Positions 14,944-24,238 of a stretch of 64,000 nucleotides of DNA are shown piece by piece. A model generated the notes under the pieces. It ran no database searches and was not told the DNA's origin. It saw only the letters and a list, made by a program, of their open reading frames with translations. The DNA lies in NCBI GenBank assembly GCA_022614805.1, contig JAKEHY010000015.1, forward strand, positions 1 through 64,000. Reading direction: 5' to 3'. This DNA is from Candidatus Zixiibacteriota bacterium (GTDB lineage: Bacteria > Zixibacteria > MSB-5A5 > DSPP01). The translations under genes and the position numbers were made by a program. Each line of letters begins with the position of its first letter. Position 1 is the stretch's first letter.

Positions 14944-15260
14944 AGGTTGCCGCGCACAACTGGCTCGTTTTGGTCACCGTTCCGGACAAGAAAACGCAGG
15001 AGAAGTTGGCGGCCGCGCTGCTAAAGGAAAAGTTGGCCGCCTGCGTTTCAGCTTTCCCGGTTTCTTCCCGGTATCGGTGGAAAGGAAAAATCGAACGGGC
15101 TGAAGAGCTTCAACTTTTCATCAAAACGTCGGCTTCCGTAGAAAAACTTAAACGAAGAATCACCGAGCTGCATCCCTACGAAGTGCCGGAAATTATGGCT
15201 TTTGAGGTCAAAAGAGGGCTTTCCGATTATTTGACCTGGATGCGAGGGGAATCCGGTTAG
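14940..15260 (+). CDS. cutA: CutA1-type divalent cation tolerance protein
   Basis: A 106-residue CutA1 family protein; these form stable PII-like trimers and are linked to metal tolerance. Visible are LVLVTVPDKKTQEKLA, KLAACVSAFPVSSRYRWKG and LHPYEVPEIMAFEV, the family's strongest block. ATG 14940 overlaps the preceding stop (ATGA), and its TAG overlaps the next GTG, so the genes are tightly coupled. The precise physiological role of CutA1 is unsettled. Confidence 0.93.
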   Translation: MKVAAHNWLVLVTVPDKKTQEKLAAALLKEKLAACVSAFPVSSRYRWKGKIERAEELQLFIKTSASVEKLKRRITELHPYEVPEIMAFEVKRGLSDYLTWMRGESG

Positions 15261-15679
15261 TGCGATATCGCAAAGTCGAAAACGGCTATTTTCTGCGGCT
15301 GGAAAAGGGGGAGGAGGTCCTTTCCTCCATCGTTCAGTTCGCTGCAAAAGAGAATATCCGCTCGGGGGCTTTTTTCGGTCTGGGAGCCATCAACCGTTTC
15401 GAGCTGGGCTATTATGATTTGAAAACCCGCCGGTATGAAAAGGAAAAATTCGAAGAGGATATGGAAGTGGGGAACATCACCGGCAACATCGCCTCCCTGG
15501 ACGGAAAACCGTTCGTGCACACCCACGTCACCGTTTCCGGCAAGGATTTAAAAGCCTATACGGGGCATCTTTTTTCCGCCGAAGTGGCCCTGACTCTCGA
15601 AATTTTCGTTTTCACTTCTTCGGACGAAATCGAGCGGAAAATGGATGCGGCGGTCGGTTTGAATCTTTTGGATTTGTGA
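15260..15679 (+). CDS. PPC/DUF296-domain protein
   Basis: A 139-residue single-domain PPC (DUF296) protein. Visible blocks are GEEVLSSIVQFAAKENI, SGAFFGLGAINRFELGYYD, the histidine motif PFVHTHVTVSG and AYTGHLFSAEVALTLEIFV. In plants this domain is attached to AT-hooks; bacterial versions stand alone, and some bind metal through the conserved histidines. The function is not established. GTG 15260 overlaps the cutA stop by one base, and the stop overlaps the next start (GTGA). Confidence 0.88.
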   Translation: MRYRKVENGYFLRLEKGEEVLSSIVQFAAKENIRSGAFFGLGAINRFELGYYDLKTRRYEKEKFEEDMEVGNITGNIASLDGKPFVHTHVTVSGKDLKAYTGHLFSAEVALTLEIFVFTSSDEIERKMDAAVGLNLLDL

Positions 15680-16461
15680 TAACTTTTTGTTCCGATTTCG
15701 GCACCGCCGACCCGTACGCCGCCATCGTCAAAGGGGTGGTCTTATCCATCAATCCGAAAGCTCGAATCATCGACCTTTCCCACGAGTTGACTCCCCACGA
15801 CGTCCGCCGGGCGGCTTTTTTCGTCGCCTCCGTCTGCTCGGCCTTTCCCCCCGGCACCATCCATCTTTGTGTGGTTGACCCGGGAGTGGGGTCGGCTCGT
15901 AAGCCGATTTTGCTGGTAACGGAAAAGGGGCTTTTCATCGGGCCCGATAACGGGCTTTTCGGTCTTCTCTGGCGGAACAGTAAAAGGAAGCAAGCCTATT
16001 GGCTCAAGGATGAAAAATATTTTTTCACTGGAAGTTCGCGTACCTTCGATGCCCGTGATATCTTCGGGCCCGTGGCGACCTATCTTTCCTTGGGGGTTGC
16101 GCCGGAGGAGTTCGGACCGGCTTTGAGCAAAATAAACCTGCTCGAGTTTCCGGCGCCGGTCAGGCGTATTTTTTCGGAAGGTGGGAAGAGGCGTTTTACG
16201 GGTGAAATCATATATATTGACCGTTTCGGGAATCTGGTGACCAATTTCCCGTATCCGCTCGTACGAGGAAAACGCATGGAAGTGAAGGTGAAAAACCGGG
16301 TAATGCGGGGCCCCGCCTCCAATTATGCAATGATTCCAAAGGGGAAGGTGTCCCCTGTTTTGGGAAGCCTGGGGTATCTTGAAATCGCCGGATACGCCCA
16401 GTCGGCGCAAAAACTCTTGAAGGCCGAAGTGGGCGCAAAGACGGAACTGACGCTTGTATGA
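15676..16461 (+). CDS. SAM hydroxide adenosyltransferase family protein (DUF62)
   Basis: A 261-residue member of the fluorinase/chlorinase-like family. In bacteria the common form hydrolyses S-adenosylmethionine to adenosine and methionine. Visible motifs are CSDFGTADPYAAIVKGV, IDLSHELTPHDVRRAAF, VVDPGVGSARKPILL, FIGPDNGLFG and YIDRFGNLVTNFP. Hydrolase, not halogenase, is assumed because the halogenases are a small branch with special loops. GTG 15676 overlaps the upstream TGA, and the stop overlaps nrdR by ATGA. Confidence 0.9.
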   Translation: MITFCSDFGTADPYAAIVKGVVLSINPKARIIDLSHELTPHDVRRAAFFVASVCSAFPPGTIHLCVVDPGVGSARKPILLVTEKGLFIGPDNGLFGLLWRNSKRKQAYWLKDEKYFFTGSSRTFDARDIFGPVATYLSLGVAPEEFGPALSKINLLEFPAPVRRIFSEGGKRRFTGEIIYIDRFGNLVTNFPYPLVRGKRMEVKVKNRVMRGPASNYAMIPKGKVSPVLGSLGYLEIAGYAQSAQKLLKAEVGAKTELTLV

Positions 16462-16910
16462 AGTGCCCCTACTGCGGCAAGGAAGAGGACAAGGTCATCG
16501 ATTCCCGCAGCGTGCAGGAGGGGAAGGCGGTCCGCCGCCGCCGCCAGTGCCTTTCCTGCGGCAAGCGATTCACCACCTATGAATACGTGGAAAACGTCTC
16601 CTTGATGATTGTCAAAAACGACGGCCGACGGGAGCCCTTCGACCGCCAAAAACTCCGGGTCGGCATTGAGCTGGCCTGCAAAAAACGCCCCGTCGGCTCC
16701 AAGCGAATCGATGCGATGGTGGATGAAATCGAGGAAAAGCTTCTGGCGCTGTCGAAAGGGGAAATCGAGTCGTCCGTGATGGGGGAAATGGTGATGGAGA
16801 AGCTCCGGGAAACCGATGAGGTCGCCTACGTCCGCTTTGCTTCCGTATATCGAAAGTTCCAGGATAAAGGGCAGTTTTTGGAGGAACTCAAAAAATTACT
16901 GGGGTCCTGA
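16458..16910 (+). CDS. nrdR: Transcriptional repressor NrdR
   Basis: A 150-residue NrdR, the ATP/dATP-sensing repressor of ribonucleotide reductase genes. The zinc ribbon uses Cys3, Cys6, Cys31 and Cys34 (MKCPYCG...RQCLSCGKRF), followed by the ATP-cone domain (MIVKNDGRREPFDRQKLRVG). Length is exactly typical. nrdR is frequently found near glyA, as here. No ribonucleotide reductase gene is in the window, so the targets lie elsewhere. Confidence 0.97.
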   Translation: MKCPYCGKEEDKVIDSRSVQEGKAVRRRRQCLSCGKRFTTYEYVENVSLMIVKNDGRREPFDRQKLRVGIELACKKRPVGSKRIDAMVDEIEEKLLALSKGEIESSVMGEMVMEKLRETDEVAYVRFASVYRKFQDKGQFLEELKKLLGS

Positions 16911-16952
16911 CCCCTCCCGGCAAGGACGTTTTTCAACCAACCTTTTTTTCCA

Positions 16953-17660
16953 ATGGTTAAAAACCAGAAAGAGATGACCTTTGTCGAGCATCTGGACGAG
17001 CTGCGCAGCCGGCTTATCGTCTGTTTGGCTTCCGTTCTGGCGCTCTCGGCCGCGGTCTGGTTTTTTTCCAAGGAAATTCTGGATTTTATCACCCGCGATA
17101 TTCCGAAAGTATATTTCACCGCCGTCACCGAAGCGTTCGGCGTCCGCATCAAAATCTCCATGTGGGGCGGGCTTATCGCCGGCGTTCCGGTCATCCTCTA
17201 CCAGGCCTGGCAGTTCGTGGTGCCGGGGCTTTTGGAGCGGGAATCCAAAGCCGCCTTCGGGGTCATATTCTTCGGCACGTTTTTCTTCGCCGCCGGGGGG
17301 GCTTTCTGTTTCACTGTGGTTCTGCCGGTGGCCATCCAGTTTCTTTTGAGCTTTCAAACCGAAAAACTGGCCCCCATCATCACCGTCGGCGATTACGTGG
17401 GGTTTGTCGCTTTTATGATATTTGCGTTCGGAGCGGTTTTCGAGTTGCCGGTGGTGGCTTTCTTTCTGGGCAAGCTGGGCCTCGTGGATGCGCCGATGCT
17501 GGCCTCCGGCCGCCGCTGGGCGGTGGTCATCATTCTCGTCGTGGCGGCGGCGGTGACACCGACCCCGGATTTGTTTTCGCAAATCGCCCTGGCCGTGCCG
17601 CTTTATTTTCTGTATGAAATTTCCATTTGGGTCGTGCGTTTGACCGGCCGGAAACCTTGA
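16953..17660 (+). CDS. tatC: Sec-independent protein translocase TatC
   Basis: A 235-residue polytopic membrane protein with six predicted helices. It is the receptor for twin-arginine signal peptides. The conserved cytoplasmic N-terminus (MTFVEHLDELRSRL) with its essential Glu, the periplasmic segment before the second helix, and QAWQFVVPGLLERE are present. No tatA or tatB is nearby. It sits 42 bases after nrdR and 55 bases before pepP on the same strand. Confidence 0.96.
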   Translation: MVKNQKEMTFVEHLDELRSRLIVCLASVLALSAAVWFFSKEILDFITRDIPKVYFTAVTEAFGVRIKISMWGGLIAGVPVILYQAWQFVVPGLLERESKAAFGVIFFGTFFFAAGGAFCFTVVLPVAIQFLLSFQTEKLAPIITVGDYVGFVAFMIFAFGAVFELPVVAFFLGKLGLVDAPMLASGRRWAVVIILVVAAAVTPTPDLFSQIALAVPLYFLYEISIWVVRLTGRKP

Positions 17661-17715
17661 ATTGTACTATTTCATAAAACATGTTTAAACGGGAAATTAT
17701 GGCGAAGGAGGAAGA

Positions 17716-18969
17716 ATGAGAAAATCCCTGTTGGCGTTGGGAATGACAGTTTTTTTCGCAGAGTCGTTGTTCGGCTTGCCAAAAGAGATTTTTAAGCAAA
17801 GACGGGCCAAACTGTTGGAGTTGATGGGGGATGGAGTCGCCGTCCTCTACGGCAAAACCGGCGGCTTTGAAGGGGAATTCGAGCAGGACAAAAACTTTTA
17901 CTACCTGACCGGGGTGGAAGAGCCGGGGGCCATTTTGATACTGGCTCCCAAGGAAAAAAGCCGCCGGGAGGTTCTGCTTTTGACTCCCCGCAATCCGGAG
18001 GATGAGCGCTGGAGCGGCGAGCGGCCTTCCATCGGCAGGAAGCTCGAAGATTCGCTCGGATTTGAATTCGTGGGCCGCACCGGCGGCCTCGGGTGGATGG
18101 TTAACGCCTACCTCCAGCATACCGGCAACCTCTGCTATCTTGCCCCGCCGGTTTCTCACAGTTCGCCCGTACCGCCCGACTTGAATTTTTATAAGGATGT
18201 AACCGCCCGCGTACCCGGCACCTCCATCAAAAATATGTCCCATTTCATCCGGGATATGCGCGCCATCAAAACGGATGAAGAGCTGGCGGCGATGCAGAAG
18301 GCCATCGACATCACCGGCGAGGCTTTCAGAAAAGCGGCTTTGACGATTGAACCCGGAATGACGGAGCGGGAGGTTCAAGATGTCATCGAAAACGGGTTCA
18401 GAGCGTACGGTGCCCGTCATTTGGCCTTCCCTTCCATTGTGGCTACCGGCAAAAACACCACCACCCTGCACTACACCCGTAATGATGCCGCCATTAAAAC
18501 AGGAGATTTGTTCTTGATGGATATCGGGGCGGAGTATGACCATTACGCCGGCGACGTTTCCCGAACCATCCCGGTTTCCGGCAAATTTTCCCCCGAACAG
18601 CGCAAAATCTACGAAATCGTGTTGAAGGCCCAAAAGGCGGCGATGGCCAAGGTGAAGCCGGGAGCCTACATACGTGAGGACATTCACGCCGAAGCCAAAC
18701 GGGTCATCGAGGAAGCGGGCTATGGGGAGTATTTCATCCACGGTACCAGCCACTTCATCGGGCTGGACGTGCATGACGTCGGCGATTACGGCAGTCCCCT
18801 GAAACCGGGAATGGTCATCTCGGTCGAGCCGGGCATCTACCTTCCGGAAAAGGGTATCGGGGTGCGCATAGAGGATGACGTTTTGGTTACCAAAACCGGT
18901 TATAAGCTTTTGACGGGGCACATTCCGAGAGAAATTGAAGAAATAGAGAAGCTTTTGTCCGGAAAATAA
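17716..18969 (+). CDS. pepP: Xaa-Pro aminopeptidase (M24B), probably exported
   Basis: A 417-residue aminopeptidase P with an N-terminal AMP_N domain (about 20-170) and a pita-bread metallopeptidase domain. Two-metal site ligands are visible: Asp in LMDIGAEYDHY and in AGDVSRT, His in HGTSHFIGLDVHD, Glu in SVEPGIYLP and Glu in GVRIEDDV. It removes N-terminal residues preceding proline. A hydrophobic start (LLALGMTVFFAESLFG) suggests a signal peptide, unusual for cytosolic PepP but common in FCB bacteria. GAAGGAGGAAGA just before ATG 17716 supports the start. Confidence 0.92.
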   Translation: MRKSLLALGMTVFFAESLFGLPKEIFKQRRAKLLELMGDGVAVLYGKTGGFEGEFEQDKNFYYLTGVEEPGAILILAPKEKSRREVLLLTPRNPEDERWSGERPSIGRKLEDSLGFEFVGRTGGLGWMVNAYLQHTGNLCYLAPPVSHSSPVPPDLNFYKDVTARVPGTSIKNMSHFIRDMRAIKTDEELAAMQKAIDITGEAFRKAALTIEPGMTEREVQDVIENGFRAYGARHLAFPSIVATGKNTTTLHYTRNDAAIKTGDLFLMDIGAEYDHYAGDVSRTIPVSGKFSPEQRKIYEIVLKAQKAAMAKVKPGAYIREDIHAEAKRVIEEAGYGEYFIHGTSHFIGLDVHDVGDYGSPLKPGMVISVEPGIYLPEKGIGVRIEDDVLVTKTGYKLLTGHIPREIEEIEKLLSGK

Positions 18970-18987
18970 GATTATATTTTATCCGGG

Positions 18988-21213
18988 ATGACCGGAACGG
19001 AGTTTGCGCACTACAAAACCATAAAAAAGCTGGGTGCCGGGGGAATGGGGGAGGTGTATTTGGCCGAGGATACCAAGCTCAACCGGAAAGTCGCCCTCAA
19101 ATTTCTGTCCACGGGCCAAAGCATAGACCCGGAGGTCAAAGGGCGCTTCACCCAAGAGGCCCAGGCCGCCGCGGCTTTGAACCATCCCAACATAATCACC
19201 ATCTACGAGGTGGGGGAATACCAGGACCGCGCCTACATTGCCATGGAGTATGTAGATGGTAAGCCGCTCAAAGACTTGATAGTAGTCCAGGGTCTTTCCA
19301 TCGACCAGCTCCTGGATATGGCGATTCAAATCGGCGAGGGACTGGCCAAGGCCCATCAGGCTGGCATCCTGCACTGTGACATAAAATCGGATAACATTCT
19401 GGTCGACCAAGACGGACGGGTAAAAATTCTGGATTTCGGTTTAGCCCGGCTAAAGGGGGCTTCCGGTTTTGGTCTTTATACCAGCGCCGGCACTCCCGGA
19501 TACACGTCCCCGGAGCAGATAGAGGGGGAAGAGCTGGACGCCCGCACGGATGTTTTTTCCTTTGGCGTGGTGCTGTACGAGATGGCGGCCTCCCGGCCGC
19601 CTTTCGCGGGGGGTCATCCGGCGGCGGTGGCATACGGCATCCTTAACGAAAAGCCGACCCCCCTAAACCGTCTACGGCCGGAAATACCGGCCCAACTATT
19701 AATCATCGTGGACACGGCGCTGGCCAAAAACCGGGAGGAGCGGTTTGCCTCCGCTGTCGAGATGGCGGCGGCCCTGAAAACCTGTAAAAAGGAGTTTGAG
19801 GAACCGAGGCGGGCGCCGAAAAAGGAGCGGAAAGCCGTCGCCGTTCTGTACTTCGACAACTTGAGCCAGGAACCGGAAAGCGACTACTTTTGCGCCGGTA
19901 TGACCGAGGACATCATCACCGACCTGTCTAAAATAGAAAACGTCCGGGTCGCTTCCCGAAACGCCGTTTTACCCTATAAAAATAAGCCGGTGGACGTTCT
20001 GGAGCTGGGCAAAAATTTGGCTCTAGACGCCGTTTTGCAGGGGAGTTTTCGCAAATTCGGGAACCGCATTCGCATTTCCGCCCAGTTGATAGATGCCCGC
20101 GCGGGTTTCAACCTCTGGGCCGAGCGCTACGACCGGGAGCTTTTGGAGGTTTTCGAATTGCAGGAGGAAATCGCCAAAAACATCACCACGGCCTTGAAAA
20201 TAAAACTGTCCGACGAGGACGAGGAGAAAATAGCCCAGAAATATAAAAGCAACCTGGCCGCTTACGACCATTACTTGAAAGGCCGGGATTATTCGTACCG
20301 CTACACCAAGCCGGATATGCTCGTGGCCATTCAGATGTTCAAAAAAGCTCTGGAGATTGACCCCGATTACGCGCTGGCTCACGCCGGCCTGGCCGACAGC
20401 TACTTCCAGTTGATTGACCAGCATTACGAAACGGACAAGCACTTTTTGAAAAAGGCCGAGGAAGCGGCCCGAAGGGCTTTGGAAATTGACCCCCTCTGTG
20501 CGGAGGCGCACATCGCCCTCGGTTTCGTCTACTATGGACAGTGGCGCTTTCGCAAGTCAAAGGAGCAGTACACAAAAGCGCTGGAGCTCAATCCCAATTA
20601 TGCCCCGGCCCACTCCCGCCTGGCCAGCATTTATCTTTTTCTGGGGGATTTCGACCGAGCTGAAAAAGAGTATCTCATCGCCTACGAGAAAGACCCCTCC
20701 CGCACCAATATCCTGTGGCTCATCGCCCGATTGTATTTAAGCGTAAATAAGTTTTCCCAGGCCGAAACCTATTTGCAAAAGGTGCTCGAGTCCGGGCATC
20801 TGGATATCGGTTACTTCCTTCTTTCCCGCTCCTGTTTTTATCAGGGCCAACTCGAGAGGGCCCTTCGGTATATGCAGCAGTATGCCGAGGTGGGGACGGA
20901 CACGCAGATTGGCGATTCCGCCCTGGCTTCCCTCTATGCCGCGTTGGGTCAGCCGGAAGCCGCGCGCGCCAAAATCGCCGATACGCTGAAGCAGCTTCCC
21001 TGGGACGAAGACATAATCGAGAACTTAATTTTAGCCCACCTGTTTTTGGGGGAAAAAGAAGAGGTCTACAATTGGATTCGGAAAGGAACGGCGGAAAATA
21101 AAATCCTCTGGGTTTTTCTGGAAAAAAACCCTCTTCTGGAGAGACTCCGCGGCGAGCCGGAATTTCAGAAGCTTTTGGGCGAGCTTAAAAGCAAGACTTT
21201 GCGGAAGACTTAG
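18988..21213 (+). CDS. Ser/Thr protein kinase with TolB-like and TPR regions, HCD catalytic loop
   Basis: A 741-residue protein with a Hanks-type kinase domain (about 5-270) carrying GAGGMGEVYLAED and Lys38. The catalytic loop is HCDIKSDN (His129, Cys130, Asp131), so the usual Arg of HRD is Cys. DFG is intact (ILDFGLAR). Next comes a region (about 285-420) like the TolB-N/FlgO-like module found in adenylate cyclases (AVLYFDNLS, YFCAGMTEDIITDLSKI), then about eight TPR units. No transmembrane helix is evident. Lack of the RD arginine means the activation loop need not be phosphorylated for activity. Two paralogues with HRD lie at 53468-57939. The ATG is 18 bases after pepP. Confidence 0.88.
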   Translation: MTGTEFAHYKTIKKLGAGGMGEVYLAEDTKLNRKVALKFLSTGQSIDPEVKGRFTQEAQAAAALNHPNIITIYEVGEYQDRAYIAMEYVDGKPLKDLIVVQGLSIDQLLDMAIQIGEGLAKAHQAGILHCDIKSDNILVDQDGRVKILDFGLARLKGASGFGLYTSAGTPGYTSPEQIEGEELDARTDVFSFGVVLYEMAASRPPFAGGHPAAVAYGILNEKPTPLNRLRPEIPAQLLIIVDTALAKNREERFASAVEMAAALKTCKKEFEEPRRAPKKERKAVAVLYFDNLSQEPESDYFCAGMTEDIITDLSKIENVRVASRNAVLPYKNKPVDVLELGKNLALDAVLQGSFRKFGNRIRISAQLIDARAGFNLWAERYDRELLEVFELQEEIAKNITTALKIKLSDEDEEKIAQKYKSNLAAYDHYLKGRDYSYRYTKPDMLVAIQMFKKALEIDPDYALAHAGLADSYFQLIDQHYETDKHFLKKAEEAARRALEIDPLCAEAHIALGFVYYGQWRFRKSKEQYTKALELNPNYAPAHSRLASIYLFLGDFDRAEKEYLIAYEKDPSRTNILWLIARLYLSVNKFSQAETYLQKVLESGHLDIGYFLLSRSCFYQGQLERALRYMQQYAEVGTDTQIGDSALASLYAALGQPEAARAKIADTLKQLPWDEDIIENLILAHLFLGEKEEVYNWIRKGTAENKILWVFLEKNPLLERLRGEPEFQKLLGELKSKTLRKT

Positions 21214-24051
21214 TTAGTATTGCACGCAGGTGACGGGCATCTCCAAAAATGCGGCGTTAAGCAAAATCACCACATCGGAGGGACTTATCGCGGAACCGTC
21301 ACAGTTCAAGTCAGTAATCTCAAGCGGGCAATACCCCTGCTGCAAAAAGATGCAGTTGAGCAAAAGATAGATATCGGCCGCCGATAGGCGCCCATCTCCA
21401 TTTAAGTCCCCCTTATGGGCAATCTGGTACACGAAAGCCGCGCCGGCCTCCGCTTCCGCGCCGGGTGCCCCGAGGATGATTCGCACCGACCCCCCGCCCC
21501 CCGTGGACTCGAACGCGCCGGCCGAGCCCCCCAGCCGGTCCCCGGAAGTGCCGCCGTCGACCGACATCAAGGTTTGTCCATTACTGCCGGAGTACACGGT
21601 TACCTGGCCGGCATCGACCAATCCGTTGGGGTCCGCCTCCGGCGCGGCCACAAAAAAGTCGTCGTAGAGGTCCCCGTTCACCGGTCCGGAAATGCCCACC
21701 GAGCCCCCCAGCCGGTCGCCGGAACCGCTGCCGTCAATTTCATATAACAAGCCTCCATCGGCGCCCGAATAGACATAGGCGGCACCCGCATCTTCCAGGG
21801 CAGCGGCAGCGCCCGCATTCTTTAGGGCGGCACCGCCCACAGCAATTATGTCCTCAAACGGCGCACCCACGATAAAATCGGCTTTGCCGTCGGCATTCAC
21901 ATCGCCGGAAATCCCCACGGAACTTCCCAGGCGGTCCCCGGCGGCCCCGCCGTCTATCTCATAGACAAGCTGCCCATTTGTTCCAGAATAGACGTAGGCA
22001 GCCCCAGCGTCGACCAACCCGTTGGGGTCGGCTTCCGGCGCTCCCACTATAAAGTCTCCCGTGCCGTCGGCGTTCACGTCGCCGGAAACGCCCACGGTGC
22101 CCCCCAGCCCGTCGCCGGCTCCGGTGCCGGTAACCTGATATAAGAGACTACCGTCCACTCCGGAATAAACGTAAACGGCTCCCGCATCCGGCAGTGCCGC
22201 CATCTCACCGGTTCCCCCCACATCATAGCCGGGGGCTCCGACCAAAAATTCATCTTTACCATCCCCGTTGACATCCGCAAGGATGCCGACCGAGCCCCCC
22301 AACCGGTCGCTTTCAGCGGCGCCCCCAACCGTGTACAGAAGGGTGCCGCCGGCCCCGGAGTAGACATAGGCGGCGCCGGCATCCACCATCCCATTTGCGT
22401 CGGCATACGGTGCGCCTACGATGAAGTCGTCCAACCCGTCATTGTTGACATCTCCTTGTATGCCGACTGAACCGCCCAGCCGGTCTCCCCCGCTGGAGCC
22501 GTCTGCTTGATAGAGCAGGCTGCCGTCCGCCCCGGAGAAAACTTCAACCGAGCCGGCATCGAGGAAGACAGCGGAATTTCCCGCAGCTCCCCCATCCGCC
22601 CCCGGTATGCTCACTAAGAAGTCGGCAAAGCCGTCGCCGTTTACGTCCCCGCCGCCCGCCACCGAAAAGCCAAGCTGGTCGCCCGCAAAAGCGCCGGAGC
22701 GCTGGAAAAAAAGAAGACTGTTTAGGGTCACCGTAAAGGAACAGGCGGAAGAATTCCGGGAGGCATCGGAAGCCGTGCAGGTTACGGCCGTTACCCCGGT
22801 CGGAAATAGCGACCCGGAGGGAGGCGTGCATACGACGGCTGGACTGGCGCAGTTATCCACGGCCACCGCCGAATAACTCACCGGCACGCCGTTGTCTTGG
22901 TTCGAGCCGGTATGCACCGCGATATTTTCGGGGCAAAAAAACTGGGGCGCTTCGGTATCCTGAACGCTCACGGGAAACGAGCAACTGGCGGAGTTGCCGG
23001 CCGTGTCGGTCGCCGTGCAGAGCACCGCGGTTGTTCCAACCAGGAAAAAAGAGCCGGAGGAAGGGGAACAGCTCGTGGTTGTCGGTCCGCATTTTCCGGA
23101 GGCCTCGACGCTGTAAAAAACCGGGGCGCCGCACTGCCCCGGTTCGTTCGCCTGCGTTACGTAGCTTGGACAGTTGATTATCGGTTCCCCGCAGCCGCAG
23201 GCGATTGTATCAACAATATAAGTCGCACAGACATTGGCGGTCGAGAGATTGGTGCATCTTTTGTTGGCCAGCGGGTCGGTGGGATTGCAGGCATTGTTGC
23301 CGACTTCCGGACAGGGTTCCGGCCGGTCTTCGCCCTGAAATTTTACCCGCAGGGCAAACTCTCCGGGCGCATCCGGAACGGAGAGAGTGAAGCAGGCGTT
23401 TCCATCGGTGTCCGTCTGGATGGTATCCTCTCCATTCTGACCCACGTTGGCCCCGCAATCGCCGGCATTGGCGTAAAAAATGAGCTCCCGGCCCGGTAGA
23501 GGGGTCAAAAGGCCTCCGCCGCACTGCTGGGAGAGGTTGGCGCAGACTTCGATTCTCTCCCCGGGGCAAAGGGTGTCCGGCAGGTTCGTGGTCAAAGAAA
23601 GCTGTACATTGGCGTCGGCAAAAAAGGCGGTCGCTTGGCGCTTGGAGGTCTTCCCCGTGGCGGTCACTTTGAATACTTCCTCCAAGGCGTCGTTATCGGG
23701 AACCGCCCAATAACTTGTGAATCCGCCTTTGTTTGAGGCCGATACGTCCCATGGTTCGTCTGCTTCACCCCCAGCGCTGTAGGAATCGAGAAGGCTGACC
23801 GTCAACGTTACCGTTTCCCCGGACAGAAACCCGCTACCGGTTATATGGACCTCACTGCCGGGGGGATAACTGTTTTGGTCGGTGTCCAAGGATGGGGAAA
23901 GGGATGTCTCCTTCGGATTGGATTTTTGGTCCGAGGCGCCTAACTGCACGGCGGCACATAAGATTAAAAGTAAAAGGTCAAGCCGTTTGGGCAGCTTTTT
24001 AAACTTGAGTTGGCGAGTAAAAACTAAATACAGAGCAGATAACCGTTGCAC
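21214..24051 (-). CDS. Exported HYR / FG-GAP repeat protein with dockerin-like C-terminus
   Basis: A protein of about 945 residues: signal peptide (LDLLLLILCAAVQLGAS), an Ig-like region (GSEVHITGSGFLSGE), a cysteine-rich section, two HYR-like domains (each with a 'V.CTA.D..GNS..C.F.V' core), seven FG-GAP repeats (DVNADG.ADFIVGAP..D type) and two dockerin-like calcium loops (GDLNGDGRLSAADIYLLLN; DLNCDGSAISPSDVVILLN). This is a typical large surface or secreted adhesin of FCB-type bacteria; the ligand is unknown. The frame is open to ATG 24150, but GTG 24051, preceded by GGGGGAAA and close to the signal peptide, is the better start. It converges on the upstream kinase gene and the stops abut. 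Confidence 0.78.
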   Translation of the reverse strand: MQRLSALYLVFTRQLKFKKLPKRLDLLLLILCAAVQLGASDQKSNPKETSLSPSLDTDQNSYPPGSEVHITGSGFLSGETVTLTVSLLDSYSAGGEADEPWDVSASNKGGFTSYWAVPDNDALEEVFKVTATGKTSKRQATAFFADANVQLSLTTNLPDTLCPGERIEVCANLSQQCGGGLLTPLPGRELIFYANAGDCGANVGQNGEDTIQTDTDGNACFTLSVPDAPGEFALRVKFQGEDRPEPCPEVGNNACNPTDPLANKRCTNLSTANVCATYIVDTIACGCGEPIINCPSYVTQANEPGQCGAPVFYSVEASGKCGPTTTSCSPSSGSFFLVGTTAVLCTATDTAGNSASCSFPVSVQDTEAPQFFCPENIAVHTGSNQDNGVPVSYSAVAVDNCASPAVVCTPPSGSLFPTGVTAVTCTASDASRNSSACSFTVTLNSLLFFQRSGAFAGDQLGFSVAGGGDVNGDGFADFLVSIPGADGGAAGNSAVFLDAGSVEVFSGADGSLLYQADGSSGGDRLGGSVGIQGDVNNDGLDDFIVGAPYADANGMVDAGAAYVYSGAGGTLLYTVGGAAESDRLGGSVGILADVNGDGKDEFLVGAPGYDVGGTGEMAALPDAGAVYVYSGVDGSLLYQVTGTGAGDGLGGTVGVSGDVNADGTGDFIVGAPEADPNGLVDAGAAYVYSGTNGQLVYEIDGGAAGDRLGSSVGISGDVNADGKADFIVGAPFEDIIAVGGAALKNAGAAAALEDAGAAYVYSGADGGLLYEIDGSGSGDRLGGSVGISGPVNGDLYDDFFVAAPEADPNGLVDAGQVTVYSGSNGQTLMSVDGGTSGDRLGGSAGAFESTGGGGSVRIILGAPGAEAEAGAAFVYQIAHKGDLNGDGRLSAADIYLLLNCIFLQQGYCPLEITDLNCDGSAISPSDVVILLNAAFLEMPVTCVQY
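21420..22710 (-). repeat. Seven tandem FG-GAP-coding repeats
   Basis: Imperfect repeats of about 175-220 bases encode seven units built on 'DRLGGSVGISGDVN.DG..DFIVGAP..D...AGAAYVYSG'. Units five and three carry extra alanine-rich inserts. Recurrence is at protein and DNA level, so unequal recombination could change copy number. Confidence 0.75.
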
Positions 24052-24201
24052 CCGATTTCCCCCGATGTTGTTTTCAAAACAGGCCTCCTTTGGTCGGATA
24101 TCCGCTTTTTCCCTCATTGGACAAGGTAGATAAAAGGCCGGGTTTGTCAAGCAATTTTTGGCTGATAAGGCTTGCCGGAAACCCCGGATTTAACAAAAGA
24201 G

Positions 24202-24232
24202 TTGCCGAACCGAAATTGGGGACGCATATTAT
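24202..24232 (+). promoter_or_regulatory. Promoter of the RsbU-like gene, leaderless type
   Basis: TTGCCG (24202-24207) is followed by CATATT (24225-24230, 17-base spacer) or TATTAT (24227-24232, 19-base spacer). ATG 24239 is 6-8 bases downstream and no Shine-Dalgarno sequence is present. Confidence 0.4.
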
Positions 24233-24238
24233 CCATCA

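Noticed and set aside
17530-18921. 463-codon open frame antisense to tatC/pepP
   Set aside because: Both genes opposite are complete and well conserved; the frame is a codon-bias shadow.
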